From NCBI GenBank assembly GCA_033782935.1, contig JAWQEG010000488.1, positions 434,001 through 498,000 on the forward strand: a DNA stretch of 64,000 nucleotides. The letters are read 5' to 3'. The number at the start of each line of letters is the position of its first letter. Position 1 is the first letter of the stretch. This document shows positions 48,731-62,012 of the stretch, piece by piece. The DNA is from Petrolisthes cinctipes. Lineage: Eukaryota; Arthropoda; Malacostraca; Decapoda; Porcellanidae. The notes under the pieces are model-generated. The model saw only the letters and a program-made list of their open reading frames with translations. It searched no databases and was not told the DNA's origin. Position numbers and translations under genes: made by a program.

Positions 48731-51700
48731 CGATATGTGCATGCATCTTCTGTACCCGTTTATATCTCAAATTCTGGCCCTAAACACCCGAAATTTCGAT
48801 ATTTTGGGGTCCCAGAAGCGATCTGTACATGCCTACTCCGTGTTAGAGTATTTTCAAAATTCAGGCCCAAAACATGCTGAAAATCGATATTTTTGGTGCC
48901 CAAAGTCAATATGTGCATGTATCTTCTGTACCCGTTTATATCTCAAATTCAGGCTCAAAACACCCGAAAATTTAATATTTTGGGGTCCCAGAAGCAATCT
49001 GTACAGTGCTAGAATATTTTCAAAATATAGGCTAAAAACATGCTAAAAATCGATCTTTTAGGTGCCAAAAAGTCGATATATCAAATTCAGTCCCAAAACA
49101 CCCGAAAATTCGATATTTATGGATCCCAGGAGCGATCTGTACATGCCTACTCCGTGTTAGAGTATTTTCAAAATACATGCTCAAAACATACTGAAAATCG
49201 ATCTTTTAGGTGCACAAAAGTCGATATGTGCATGCATCTTCAGTACCCGTTTATATCTCAAATTCAGGCTCAAAACACCCGAAAATTCGATATTTTGGGG
49301 TCCCAGAAGCGATCTGTACATGCCTACTCCGTGTTAGAGTTTTTTTTTAAATTCATGCCCAAAACATGCTGAAAATCGATATTTTTGGTGCCCAAAGTCA
49401 ATATGTGCATGTATCTTCTGTACCCATTTATATCTCAAATTCAGGCTCAAAACACCCGAAAATTCAATATTTTGGGGTCCCAGAAGCAATCTGTACATGC
49501 CTACTCAGTGCTAGAATATTTTCAAAATATAGGCTAAAAACATGCTAAAAATCGATCTTTTAGGTGCCAAAAAGTCGATATCTCAAATTCAGTCCCAAAA
49601 CACCCGAAAATTCGATATTTAGGGGTCCCAGAAGCGATCTGTACATGCCTACTCCGTGTTAGAGTATTTTCAAAATACATGCTCAAAACATACTGAAAAT
49701 CGATCTTTTAGGTGCACAAAAGTCGATATGTGAATGCATCTTCAGTACCCGTTTATATCTCAAATTCAGGCTCAAAACACCCGAAAATTCAATATTTTGG
49801 GGTCCCAGAAGCAATCTGTACATACCTACTCAGTGTTAGAGTATTTTCAAAATACAGGCCCAAAACATGCTGAAAATCGATATTTTAGATGCCCAAAGTC
49901 AATATGTGCATGTATCTTCTGTACCCGTATATATCTCAAATTCAGGCTCAAAACACCCGAAAATTCAATATTTTGGGGTCCCAGAAGCAATCTGTACATG
50001 CTTACACAGTGATAGAATATTTTCAAAATATAGGCTAAAAACATGCTAAAAATCGACATTTTAGGTGCCAAAAAATCGATATCTCAAATTCAGTCCCAAA
50101 ACAGCCGAAAATTCGATATTTAGAGGGCCCAGAAGGTATCTGTACATGCCTACTCCGTGTTAGAGTATTTTCAAAATACAGGCCAAAAACATACTGAAAA
50201 TCGATCTTTTAGGTGCCCAAAAGTCGATATGTGCATGCATCTTCTGTACCCGTTTATATCTCAAATTCTGGCCTTAAACACCCGAAAATTCGATATTTTG
50301 GGGTCCCAGAATCGATCTGTACATGCCTACTCCGTGTTAGAGTATTTTCAAAATTCAGGCCCAAAACATGCTCAAAATCGATATTTTTGGTGCCCAAAGT
50401 CAATATGTGCATGTATCTTCTGTACCCGTTTATATCTCAAATTCAGGCTCAAAACACCCGAAAATTCAATATTTTGGGGTCCCAGAAGCAATCTGTACAG
50501 TGCTAGAATATTTTCAAAATATAGGCTAAAAACATGCTAAAAATCGATCTTTTAGGTGCTAAAAAGTCGATATCTCAAATTCAGTCCCAAAACACCCGAA
50601 AATTCGATATTTAGGGGTCCCAGAAGCGATCTGTACATGCCTACTCCGTGTTAGAGTATTTTCAAAATACATGCTCAAAACATACTGAAAATCGATCTTT
50701 TAGGTGCACAAAAGTCGATATGTGCATGCATCTTCAGTACCCGTTTATATCTCAAATTCAGGCTCAAAACACCCGAAAATTCGATATTTTGGGGTCCCAG
50801 AAGCGATCTGTACATGCCTACTCCGTGTAAGAGTATTTTCAAAATTCTGGCCCAAAACATGCTGAAAATCGATATTTTTGGTGCCCAAAGTCAATATGTG
50901 CATGTATCTTCTGTACCCGTTTATATCTCAAATTCAGGCTCAAAACACCCGAAAATTCAATATTTTGGGGTCCCAGAAGCAATCTGTACAGAGCTAGAAT
51001 ATTTTCAAAATATAGGCTAAAAACATGCTAAAAATCGATCTTTTAGGTGCCAAAAAGTCGATATCTCAAATTCAGTCCCAAAACACCCGAAAATTCGATA
51101 TTTAGGGGTCCCAGAAGCGATCTGTACATGCCTACTCCGTGTTAGAGTATTTTCAAAATACATGCTCAAAACATACTGAAAATCGATCTTTTAGGTGCAC
51201 AAAAGTCGATATGTGCATGCATCTTCAGTACCCGTTTATATCTCAAATTCAGGCTCAAAACACCCGAAAATTCAATATTTTGGGGTCCCAGAAGCAATCT
51301 GTACATGCCTACTCAGTGTTAGAGTATTTTCAAAATACAGGCCCAAAACATGCTGAAAATCGATATTTTAGATGCCCAAAGTCAATATGTGCATGTATCT
51401 TCTGTACCCGTTTATATCTCAAATTCAGGCTCAAAACAAACGAAAATTCAATATTTTGGGGTCCCAGAAGCAATCTGTACATGCCTACACAGTGCTAGAA
51501 TATTTTCAAAATATAGGCTAAAAATATGCTAAAAATCGACATTTTAGGTGCCAAAAAATCGATATTTCAAATTCAGTCCCAAAACACCCGAAAATTCGAT
51601 ATTTAGAGGTCCCAGAAGGTATCTGTACATGCCTACTCCGTGTTAGAGTATTTTCAAAATACATGCCAAAAACATACTGAAAATCGATCTTTTAGGTGCC

Positions 51701-52709
51701 CAAAAGTCGATATGTGCATGCATCTTCAGTACCCGTTTATATCTCAAATTCAGGCTCAAAACACCCGAAAATTCGATATTTTGGGGTCCCAGAAGCGATC
51801 TGTACATGCCTACTCCGTGTTAGAGTATTTTCAAAATTCAGGCCCAAAACATGCTGAAAATCGATATTTTTGGTGCCCAGAGTCAATATGTGCATGTATC
51901 TTCTGTACCCGTTTATATCTCAAATTCAGGCTCAAAACACCCGAAAATTCAATATTTTGGGGTCCCAGAAGCAATCTGTACATGCCTACTCAGTGTTAGA
52001 ATATTTTCAAAATATAGGCTAAAAACATGCTAAAAATCGATCTTTTAGGTGCCAAAAAGTCGATATCTCAAATTCAGTCCCAAAACACCCGAAAATTCGA
52101 TATTTAGGGGTCCCAGAAGCGATCTGTACATGCCCAATCCGTGTTAAAGTATTTTCAAAATACATGCTCAAAACATACTGAAAATCGATCTTTTAGGTGC
52201 CCAAAAGTCGATATGTGAATGCATCTTCAGTACCCGGTTATATCTCAAATTCAGGCTCAAAACACCCGAAAATTCAATATTTTGGGGTCCCATAAGCAAT
52301 CTGTACATGCCTACTCAGTGTTAGAATATTTTCAAAATACAGGCCCAAAACATGCTGAAAATCGATATTTTAGATGCCCAAAGTCAGTATGTGCATGCAT
52401 CTTCAGTACCCGTTTATATCTCAAATTCAGGCTCAAAACACCCGAAAATTCAATATTTTGGGGTCCCATAAGCAATCTGTACATGCCTACACAGTGCTAG
52501 AATATTTTCAAAATATAGGCTAAAAACATGCTAAAAATCGACATTTTAGGTGCCAAAAAATCGATATCTCAAATTCAGTCCCAAAACACCCGAAAATTCG
52601 ATATTTAGAGGTCCCAGAAGGTATCTGTACATGCTTACTCCGTGTTAGAGTATTTTCAAAATACAGGCCAAAAACATACTGAAAATCGATCTTTTAGGTG
52701 TTCAAAAGT
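48731..52709 (+). repeat. 3,979-bp block, copy 1
   Basis: Eight HORs (starts near 48,599, 49,090, 49,592, 50,093, 50,584, 51,075, 51,576 and 52,077) whose rare variants all recur 3,979 bp downstream. Shared variants include CCCGAAATTTCGAT, TTTATGGATCCCAGGAGC, the T-rich run after GTTAGAG at 49,338, CTGTACATACC, TACCCGTATATATC, AGAGGGCCCAG, CTGTACAGAGCTAG, AACAAACG, ATGCCCAATCCG and CCCATAAGC. The copy begins between a shared stretch at about 48,731 and an upstream part that differs. Confidence 0.9.
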
Positions 52710-55700
52710 CGATATGTGCATGCATCTTCTGTACCCGTTTATATCTCAAATTCTGGCCCTAAACACCCGAAATTTCGATATTTTGGGGTCCCAGAAGCGA
52801 TCTGTACATGCCTACTCCGTGTTAGAGTATTTTCAAAATTCAGGCCCAAAACATGCTGAAAATCGATATTTTTGGTGCCCAAAGTCAATATGTGCATGTA
52901 TCTTCTGTACCCGTTTATATCTCAAATTCAGGCTCAAAACACCCGAAAATTTAATATTTTGGGGTCCCAGAAGCAATCTGTACAGTGCTAGAATATTTTC
53001 AAAATATAGGCTAAAAACATGCTAAAAATCGATCTTTTAGGTGCCAAAAAGTCGATATATCAAATTCAGTCCCAAAACACCCGAAAATTCGATATTTATG
53101 GATCCCAGGAGCGATCTGTACATGCCTACTCCGTGTTAGAGTATTTTCAAAATACATGCTCAAAACATACTGAAAATCGATCTTTTAGGTGCACAAAAGT
53201 CGATATGTGCATGCATCTTCAGTACCCGTTTATATCTCAAATTCAGGCTCAAAACACCCGAAAATTCGATATTTTGGGGTCCCAGAAGCGATCTGTACAT
53301 GCCTACTCCGTGTTAGAGTTTTTTTTAAAATTCATGCCCAAAACATGCTGAAAATCGATATTTTTGGTGCCCAAAGTCAATATGTGCATGTATCTTCTGT
53401 ACCCATTTATATCTCAAATTCAGGCTCAAAACACCCGAAAATTCAATATTTTGGGGTCCCAGAAGCAATCTGTACATGCCTACTCAGTGCTAGAATATTT
53501 TCAAAATATAGGCTAAAAACATGCTAAAAATCGATCTTTTAGGTGCCAAAAAGTCGATATCTCAAATTCAGTCCCAAAACACCCGAAAATTCGATATTTA
53601 GGGGTCCCAGAAGCGATCTGTACATGCCTACTCCGTGTTAGAGTATTTTCAAAATACATGCTCAAAACATACTGAAAATCGATCTTTTAGGTGCACAAAA
53701 GTCGATATGTGAATGCATCTTCAGTACCCGTTTATATCTCAAATTCAGGCTCAAAACACCCGAAAATTCAATATTTTGGGGTCCCAGAAGCAATCTGTAC
53801 ATACCTACTCAGTGTTAGAGTATTTTCAAAATACAGGCCCAAAACATGCTGAAAATCGATATTTTAGATGCCCAAAGTCAATATGTGCATGTATCTTCTG
53901 TACCCGTATATATCTCAAATTCAGGCTCAAAACACCCGAAAATTCAATATTTTGGGGTCCCAGAAGCAATCTGTACATGCTTACACAGTGATAGAATATT
54001 TTCAAAATATAGGCTAAAAACATGCTAAAAATCGACATTTTAGGTGCCAAAAAATCGATATCTCAAATTCAGTCCCAAAACAGCCGAAAATTCGTTATTT
54101 AGAGGGCCCAGAAGGTATCTGTACATGCCTACTCCGTGTTAGAGTATTTTCAAAATACAGGCCAAAAACATACTGAAAATCGATCTTTTAGGTGCCCAAA
54201 AGTCGATATGTGCATGCATCTTCTGTACCCGTTTATATCTCAAATTCTGGCCTTAAACACCCGAAAATTCGATATTTTGGGGTCCCAGAAGCGATCTGTA
54301 CATGCCTACTCCGTGTTAGAGTATTTTCAAAATTCAGGCCCAAAACATGCTCAAAATCGATATTTTTGGTGCCCAAAGTCAATATGTGCATGTATCTTCT
54401 GTACCCGTTTATATCTCAAATTCAGGCTCAAAACACCCGAAAATTCAATATTTTGGGGTCCCAGAAGCAATCTGTACAGTGCTAGAATATTTTCAAAATA
54501 TAGGCTAAAAACATGCTAAAAATCGATCTTTTAGGTGCTAAAAAGTCGATATCTCAAATTCAGTCCCAAAACACCCGAAAATTCGATATTTAGGGGTCCC
54601 AGAAGCGATCTGTACATGCCTACTCCGTGTTAGAGTATTTTCAAAATACATGCTCAAAACATACTGAAAATCGATCTTTTAGGTGCACAAAAGTCGATAT
54701 GTGCATGCATCTTCAGTACCCGTTTATATCTCAAATTCAGGCTCAAAACACCCGAAAATTCGATATTTTGGGGTCCCAGAAGCGATCTGTACATGCCTAC
54801 TCCGTGTAAGAGTATTTTCAAAATTCTGGCCCAAAACATGCTGAAAATCGATATTTTTGGTGCCCAAAGTCAATATGTGCATGTATCTTCTGTACCCGTT
54901 TATATCTCAAATTCAGGCTCAAAACACCCGAAAATTCAATATTTTGGGGTCCCAGAAGCAATCTGTACAGAGCTAGAATATTTTCAAAATATAGGCTAAA
55001 AACATGCTAAAAATCGATCTTTTAGGTGCCAAAAAGTCGATATCTCAAATTCAGTCCCAAAACACCCGAAAATTCGATATTTAGGGGTCCCAGAAGCGAT
55101 CTGTACATGCCTACTCCGTGTTAGAGTATTTTCAAAATACATGCTCAAAACATACTGAAAATCGATCTTTTAGGTGCACAAAAGTCGATATGTGCTTGCA
55201 TCTTCAGTACCCGTTTATATCTCAAATTCAGGCTCAAAACACCCGAAAATTCAATATTTTGGGGTCCCAGAAGCAATCTGTACATGCCTACTCAGTGTTA
55301 GAGTATTTTCAAAATACAGGCCCAAAACATGCTGAAAATCAATATTTTAGATGCCCAAAGTCAATATGTGCATGTATCTTCTGTACCCGTTTATATCTCA
55401 AATTCAGGCTCAAAACAAACGAAAATTCAATATTTTGGGGTCCCAGAAGCAATCTATACATGCCTACACAGTGCTAGAATATTTTCAAAATATAGGCTAA
55501 AAATATGCTAAAAATCGACATTTTAGGTGCCAAAAAATCGATATTTCAAATTCAGTCCCAAAACACCCGAAAATTCGATATTTAGAGGTCCCAGAAGGTA
55601 TCTGTACATGCCTACTCCGTGTTAGAGTATTTTCAAAATACATGCCAAAAACATACTGAAAATCGATCTTTTAGGTGCCCAAAAGTCGATATGTGCATGC

Positions 55701-56690
55701 ATCTTCAGTACCCGTTTATATCTCAAATTCTGGCTCAAAACACCCGAAAATTCGATATTTTGGGGTCCCAGAAGCGATCTGTACATGCCTACTCCGTGTT
55801 AGAGTATTTTCAAAATTCAGGCCCAAAACATGCTGAAAATCGATATTTTTGGTGCCCAAAGTCAATATGTGCATGTATCTTCTGTACCCGTTTATATCTC
55901 AAATTCAGGCTCAAAACACCCGAAAATTCAATATTTTGGGGTCCCAGAAGCAATCTGTACATGCCTACTCAGTGTTAGAATATTTTCAAAATATAGGCTA
56001 AAAACATGCTAAAAATCGATCTTTTAGGTGCCAAAAAGTCGATATCTCAAATTCAGTCCCAAAACACCCGAAAATTCGATATTTAGGGGTCCCAGAAGCG
56101 ATCTGTACATGCCCAATCCGTGTTAAAGTATTTTCAAAATACATGCTCAAAACATACTGAAAATCGATCTTTTAGGTGCCCAAAAGTCGATATGTGAATG
56201 CATCTTCAGTACCCGTTTATATCTCAAATTCAGGCTCAAAACACCCGAAAATTCAATATTTTGGGGTCCCATAAGCAATCTGTACATGCCTACTCAGTGT
56301 TAGAATATTTTCAAAATACAGGCCCAAAACATGCTGAAAATCGATATTTTAGATGCCCAAAGTCAGTATGTGCATGCATCTTCAGTACCCGTTTATATCT
56401 CAAATTCAGGCTCAAAACACCCGAAAATTCAATATTTTGGGGTCCCATAAGCAATCTGTACATGCCTACACAGTGCTAGAATATTTTCAAAATATAGGCT
56501 AAAAACATGCTAAAAATCGACATTTTAGGTGCCAAAAAATCGATATCTCAAATTCAGTCCCAAAACACCCGAAAATTCGATATTTAGAGGTCCCAGAAGG
56601 TATCTGTACATGCTTACTCCGTGTTAGAGTATTTTCAAAATACAGGCCAAAAACATACTGAAAATCGATCTTTTAGGTGTTCAAAAGTCG
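52710..56690 (+). repeat. 3,979-bp block, copy 2
   Basis: Near-identical to the block upstream. I found about nine substitutions, including TTCGTTATTT against TTCGATATTT (54,092), AGAAGCG against AGAATCG (54,291), GTGCTTGC against GTGCATGC (55,195), AAAATCAAT against AAAATCGAT (55,338) and CCCGTTTA against CCCGGTTA (56,216). The homopolymer is T8A4 here and T9A3 upstream. That is about 99.8% identity by eye, the youngest large event visible in the window. Confidence 0.9.
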
Positions 56691-58248
56691 ATATGTGCAT
56701 GCATCTTCAGTACCCGTTTATATCTCAAATTCAGGCTCAAAACACCCGAAAATTCAATATTTTGGGGTCCCAGAAGCAATCTGTACAGTGCTAGAATATT
56801 TTCCAAATATAGGCAAAAAACATGCTAAAAATCGATCTTTTAGGTGCCAAAAAGTAGATATCTCAAATTCAGTCCCAAAACACCCGAAAATTCGATATTT
56901 AGGGATCCTAGAAGCGATCTGTACATGCCTACTCTGTGTTAGAGTATTTTCAAAATACATGCTCAAAACATACTGAAAATCGATCTTTCAGGTGCACAAA
57001 AGTCGATATGTGCATGCATCTTCAGTACCCGTTTATATCTCAAATTCAGGCTCAAAACACCCGAAAATTCGATATTTTGGGGTCCCAGAAGCGATCTGTA
57101 CATGCCTACTCCGTGTTAGAGTATTTTCAAAATTCAGGCCCTAAACATGCTGAAAATCGATATTTTTGGTGCCCAAAGTCAATATGAGCATGTTTCTTCT
57201 GTACCCGTTTATATCTCAAATTCAGGCTCAAAACACCCGAAAATTCAATATTTTGGGCTCCCAGAAGCAATCTGTACAGTGCTAGAATATTTTCAAAATA
57301 TAGGCTAAAAACATGCTAAAAATCGATCTTTTAGGTGCCAAAAAGTCGATATCTCAAATTCAGTCCCAAAACACCCGAAAATTCGATATTTAGGGGTCCC
57401 AGAAGCGATCTGTACATGCCTACTCCGTGTTAGAGTATTTTCAAAATACATGCTCAAAACATACTGAAAATCGATCTTTTAGGTGCACAAAAGTCGATAT
57501 GTGCATGTATCTTCTGTACCTGTTTATATCTCAAATTCAGGCTCAAAACACCCGAAAATTCAATATTTTGGGGTCCCAGAAGCAATCTGTAGATGCCTAC
57601 ACAGTGCTAGAATATTTTCAAAATATAGGCTAAAAACATGCTAAAAATCGACATTTTAGGTGCCAAAAAATCGATATCTCAAATTCAGTCCCAAAACACC
57701 CGAAAATTCGATATTTAGAGGTCCCAGAAGGTATCTGTACACGCCTACTCCGTGTTAGAGTATTTTCAAAATACAGGCCAAAAACATACTGAAAATCGAT
57801 CTTTTAGGTGCCCAAAAGTCGATATGTGCATGCATCTTCTGTACCCGTTTATATCTCAAATTCTGGCCCTAAACACCCGAAAATTCGATATTTTGGGTTC
57901 CCAGAAGCAATCTGTACATGCCTACTCCGTGTTAGAGTATTTTCAAAATACAGGCCCAAAACATACTGAAAATCGATCTTTTAGGTGCAAAAAAGTCGAT
58001 ATGTGCATGCATCTTCAGTACCCGTTTATATCTCAAATTCAGGCTCAAAACACCCGGAAATTCAATATTTTGGGGTCCCAGAAGCAATCTGTACATGCCT
58101 ACTCAGTGTTAGAGTATTTTCAAAATACAGGCCCAAAACATGCTGAAAATCAATATTTTAGATGCCCAAAGTCAATATGTGCATGTATCTTCTGTACCCG
58201 TTTATATCTCAAATTCAGGCTCAAAACACCCGAAAATTCAATATTTTG
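56691..58248 (+). repeat. HOR tract 13: last forward units before the flip
   Basis: Units start at 56557 (315 bp), 56872 (491), 57363 (325) and 57688. The last is irregular, with two monomer-1-like copies (the second has GTGCAAAAAAGTCG near 57,986), then an alpha-type monomer 2 and a truncated monomer that stops at the junction near 58,248. Variants such as TTTTCCAAATATAGGC (56,802) and AGTAGATATC (56,854) are private to this edge. Confidence 0.8.
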
Positions 58249-58258
58249 GCTAAAATAT
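58241..58258. other. Orientation-switch junction of the satellite array
   Basis: The forward array ends inside a monomer just after AATATTTTGG and the reverse-strand array begins with CTAAAATATCG. The junction sequence ATATTTTGGCTAAAATAT consists of two perfect 7-bp inverted arms around a 4-base centre. In the normal monomer ATATTTT occurs at matching places in both 88-bp halves, so the breakpoint joins corresponding positions of two half-repeats in opposite directions. This is consistent with a fold-back or inversion at a short inverted repeat. A misassembly within a repeat array could look the same. Confidence 0.85.
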
Positions 58259-59007
58259 CGATTTTCAGCATGTTTTGGGCATGTATTTTGAAAATACTCT
58301 GACACGGAGTAGACATGTACAGATCGCTTCTGGGACCCCAAAATATCAAATTTTCGGGTGTTTTGAGCTTGAATTTGAGATATAAACGGGTACTGAAGGT
58401 GCATGCACATATCGACTTTTTTTCACCTAAAACATCGATTTTGAGCATGTTTTGGGCCTGTATTTTGAAAATACTCTAACACGGAGTAGGCATGTACAGA
58501 TCGCTTTTGGGACCCCTAAGTATAGAATTTTCGGGTGTTTTGGGCCTTAATTTGAGATATCGACTTTTTGGCACCTAAAATATCGATTTTTATCATGTTT
58601 TTAGTCTATATTTATTCAAAATATTCTAGCACTGAGTAGGCATGTACAGATTGCTTCTGGGACCCCAAAATATTAAATTTTCGGGTGTTTAGGGCCAGAA
58701 TTTGAGATATAAACGGGTACAGAAGATGCTTGCACTTTGGGCACTTAAAATATCGATTTTGAGCATGTTTTGAGCCTATATTTTGAAAACATTCTAGCAC
58801 TGAGTAGGCATGTACAGATCGCTTCTGGGACCCAAAAATATCGAATTTTCGGGTATTTAGGGCCAGAATTTGAGATATAAACGGGTACAGAAGATGCATG
58901 CACATATCGACTTTTGGGCACCTAAAAGATCGATTTTCAGTATGTTTTTGGCCTGTATTTTGAAAATACTCTAACACGGAGTAGGCATGTACAGATTGCT
59001 TCTGGGT
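58259..59007 (-). repeat. Divergent boundary zone of the inverted domain
   Basis: Monomers next to the flip carry more private changes than those further in: CTGACACGGAGTAGAC (58,299), AATATCAAATTTT (58,342), GAGCTTGAATT (58,365), GAAGGTGC (58,395), a T-run before CACCTAAAAC (58,420), CCTAAGTATAGAATT (58,516), TTTATTCAAAATATTC (58,611) and a 9-bp shortening near 58,735. Unit spacings are irregular (177, 150, 168, 177). Higher divergence at array edges is expected where unequal exchange is less frequent. Confidence 0.8.
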
Positions 59008-62000
59008 CCCTAAAATATTGAATTTTCGGGTGTTTTGAGCCTGAATTTGAGATATAAACGGGTACAGAAGATACATGCACATATTGACTTTGGGAATCTA
59101 AAATATCGATTTTCAGCATGTTTTGGGCCTGTATTTTGAAAATACTCTAACACGGAGTAGGCATGTACAGATTGCTTCTGGGACCCCAAAATATCGAATT
59201 TTCGGGTGTTTTGAGCCAGAATTTGAGATATAAACGGGTACTGAAGATGCATGCACCTATCGACTTTTGGGCACCTAAAACATCGATTTTGAGCATGTTT
59301 TGGGTCTGTATTTTGAAAATACTTTAACACGGAGTACGCATGTACAGATCGCTTCTGGGACCCCTAAATATCGAATTTTCGGGTGTTTTGGGACTGAATT
59401 TGAGATATCGCCTTTACGCACCTAAAATATCGATTTTTAGCATGTTTTTAGCCTATATTTTGAAAATATTCTAGCACTGAGTAGGCATGTACAGATCGCT
59501 TCTGGGACCCCAAAATATTGAATTTTCGGGTGTTTTGAGCCTGAATTTGAGATATAAACGGGTACAGAAGATACATGCACATATTGACTTTTGGGCACTT
59601 AAAATATCGATTATGAGCATGTTTTGAGCCTATATTTTGAAAACATTCTACCACTGACTAGGCATGTACAGATCGCTTCTGGGACCCAAAAATATCGAAT
59701 TTTCGGGTGTTTAGGGCAAGAATTTGAGATATAAACGGGTACAGAAGATGCATGCACATATCGACTTTTGGGCACCTAAAAGATCGATTTTCAGTATGTT
59801 TTTGGCCTGTATTTTGAAAATACTCTAACACGGAGTAGGCATGTACAGATCCCTTCTGGGACCCCTAAATATCGAATTTTCGGGTGTTTTGGGACTGAAT
59901 TTGAGATATCGCCTTTACGCACTTAAAATATCGATTTTTAGCATGTTTTGAGCCTATATTTTGAAAATATTGTAGCACTGAGTAGGCATGTACAGATTGC
60001 TTCTGGGACCCTAAAATATTGAATTTTCGGGTGTTTTGAGCCTGAATTTGAGATATAAACGGGTACAGAAGATAAATGCACATATTGACTTTGGGAATCT
60101 AAAATATCGATTTTCAGCATGTTTTGGGCCTGTATTTTGAAAATACTCTAACACGGAGTAGGCATGTACAGATTGCTTCTGGGACCCCAAAATATCGAAT
60201 TTTCGGGTGTTTTGAGCCAGAATTTGAGATATAAACGGGTACTGAAGATGCATGCACCTATCGACTTTTGGGCACCTAAAACATCGATTTTGAGCATGTT
60301 TTGGGCCTGTATTTTGAAAATACTCTAACACGGAGTACGCATGTACAGATTGCTTCTGGGACCCCTAAATATCGAATTTTCGGGTGTTTTGGGACTGAAT
60401 TTGAGATATCGCCTTTACGCACCTAAAATATCGATTTTTAGCATGTTTTGAGCCTATATTTTGAAAATATTCTAGCACTGAGTAGGCATGTACAGATTGC
60501 TTCTGGGACCCCAAAATATTGAATTTTCGGGTGTTTTGAGCCTGAATTTGAGATATAAACGGGTACAGAAGATACATGCACATATTGACTTTTGGGCACT
60601 TAAAATATCGATTATGAGCATGTTTTAAGCCTATATTTTGAAAACATTCTAGCACTGAGTAGGCATGTACAGATCGCTTCTGGGACCCAAAAATATCGAA
60701 TTTTCGGGTGTTTAGGGCCAGAATTTGAGATATAAACGGGTACTGAAGATGCATGCACCTATCGACTTTTGGGCACCTAAAAGATCGATTTTCAGTATGT
60801 TTTTGGCCTGTATTTTGAAAATACTCTAACACGGAGTAGGCATGTACAGATCCCTTCTGGGACCCCTAAATATCGAATTTTCGGGTGTTTTGGGAATGAA
60901 TTTGAGATATCCCCTTTACGCACTTAAAATATCGATTTTTAGCATGTTTTAAGCCTATATTTTGAAAATATTCTAGCACTGAGTAGGCATGTACAGATTG
61001 CTTCTGGGACCCTAAAATATTGAATTTTCGGGTGTTTTGAGCCTGAATTTGAGATATAAACGGGTACAGAAGATACATGCACATATTGACTTTGGGAATC
61101 TAAAATATCGATTTTCAGCATGTTTTGGGCCTGTATTTTGAAAATACTCTAACACGGAGTAGGCATATACAGATCGCTTCTGGGACCCCAAAATATCGAA
61201 TTTTCGGGTGTTTTGAGCCTGAATTTGAGATATCGCTTTTACGCACCTAAAATATCGATTTTTAGCATGTTTTGAGCCAATATTTTGAAAATATTCTAGC
61301 ACTGAGTAGGCATGTACAGATTGCTTCTGGGACCCCAAAATATTGAATTTTCGGGTGTTTTGAGCCTGAATTTGAGATATAAACGGGTACAGAAGATACA
61401 TGCACATATTGACTTTGGGAATCTAAAATATCGATTTTCAGCATGTTTTGGGCCTGTATTTTGAAAATACTCTAACACGAAGTAGGCATGTACAGATCGC
61501 TTCTGGGACCCCAAAATATCGAATTTTCGGGTGTTTTGAGCCTGAATTTGAGATATAAACGGGTACTTAAGATGCATGCACATATCGACTTTTTGGCACC
61601 TAAAACATCGATTTTGAGCATGTTTTGGGCCTGTATTTTGAAAATACTCTAACACGGAGTACGCATGTACAGATCGCTTCTGGGACCCCTAAATATCGAA
61701 TTTTCAGGTGTTTTGGGACTGAATTTGAGATATCGCCTTTACGCACCTAAAATATCGATTTTTAGCATGTTTTGAGCCTATATTTTGAAAATATTCTAGC
61801 ACTGAGTAGGCATGTACAGATTGCTTCTGGGACCCCAAAATATTGAATTTTCGGGTGTTTTGAGCCTGAATTTGAGATATAAACGGGTACAGAAGATACA
61901 TGCACATATTGACTTTTGGGCACTTAAAATATCGATTATGAGCATGTTTTTAAACCTATATTTTGAAAACATTCTAGCACTGAGTAGGCATGTACAGATC

Positions 62001-62012
62001 GCTTCTGGGACC
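59008..62012 (-). repeat. 3,003-bp block of the inverted domain, copy 1
   Basis: Contains paired 500/501-bp HORs (1,001-bp period) plus an irregular part at about 61,045-62,012 with extra short monomers (landmarks at 61,221 and 61,721). Its first 1,990 bp recur from 62,011 to the window end at an offset of 3,003 bp. Domain-specific variants include CACCTATCGAC, GGGAATCTAAAATATCG, GATTATGAGCATG, GAAAACATTCTA and GCCTTTACGCAC. Confidence 0.87.

Larger units (their letters stand above)
1..58248 (+). repeat. Satellite array, forward domain (177/176/148-bp monomers in 501-bp HORs)
   Basis: The whole stretch is head-to-tail tandem repeat with no interruption by unrelated DNA. The recurring landmark ATCTCAAATTCAG marks monomer ends. 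Monomer starts fall at 1, 178, 354, 502, 679, 855 and 1003, giving lengths 177, 176 and 148 and a 501-bp higher-order period. That period is followed across the domain, with variant unit lengths of 490-491, 324-325, 371, 465 and 678 bp. Satellite arrays of this kind are typical of eukaryotic centromeric or pericentromeric heterochromatin; that placement is inferred. The repeats are already running at base 1, so the array extends beyond the left edge of the window. Confidence 0.97.

Noticed and set aside
49338..49349. T-rich run as a poly-A tail of a retroelement insertion
   Set aside because: The T run (T9A3) replaces TATTTTCAAAA at a normal monomer position, with no inserted sequence or target-site duplication. 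It recurs 3,979 bp later as part of the duplicated block.
58241..58258. Rho-independent terminator at the hairpin
   Set aside because: The arms are purely A/T, there is no following U-run, and the setting is a eukaryotic satellite; it is better explained as the breakpoint of the flip.
57752..58291. 179-codon frame that runs across the orientation switch
   Set aside because: The frame passes from forward to inverted satellite by chance; the last residues come from the reverse strand of the same repeat.
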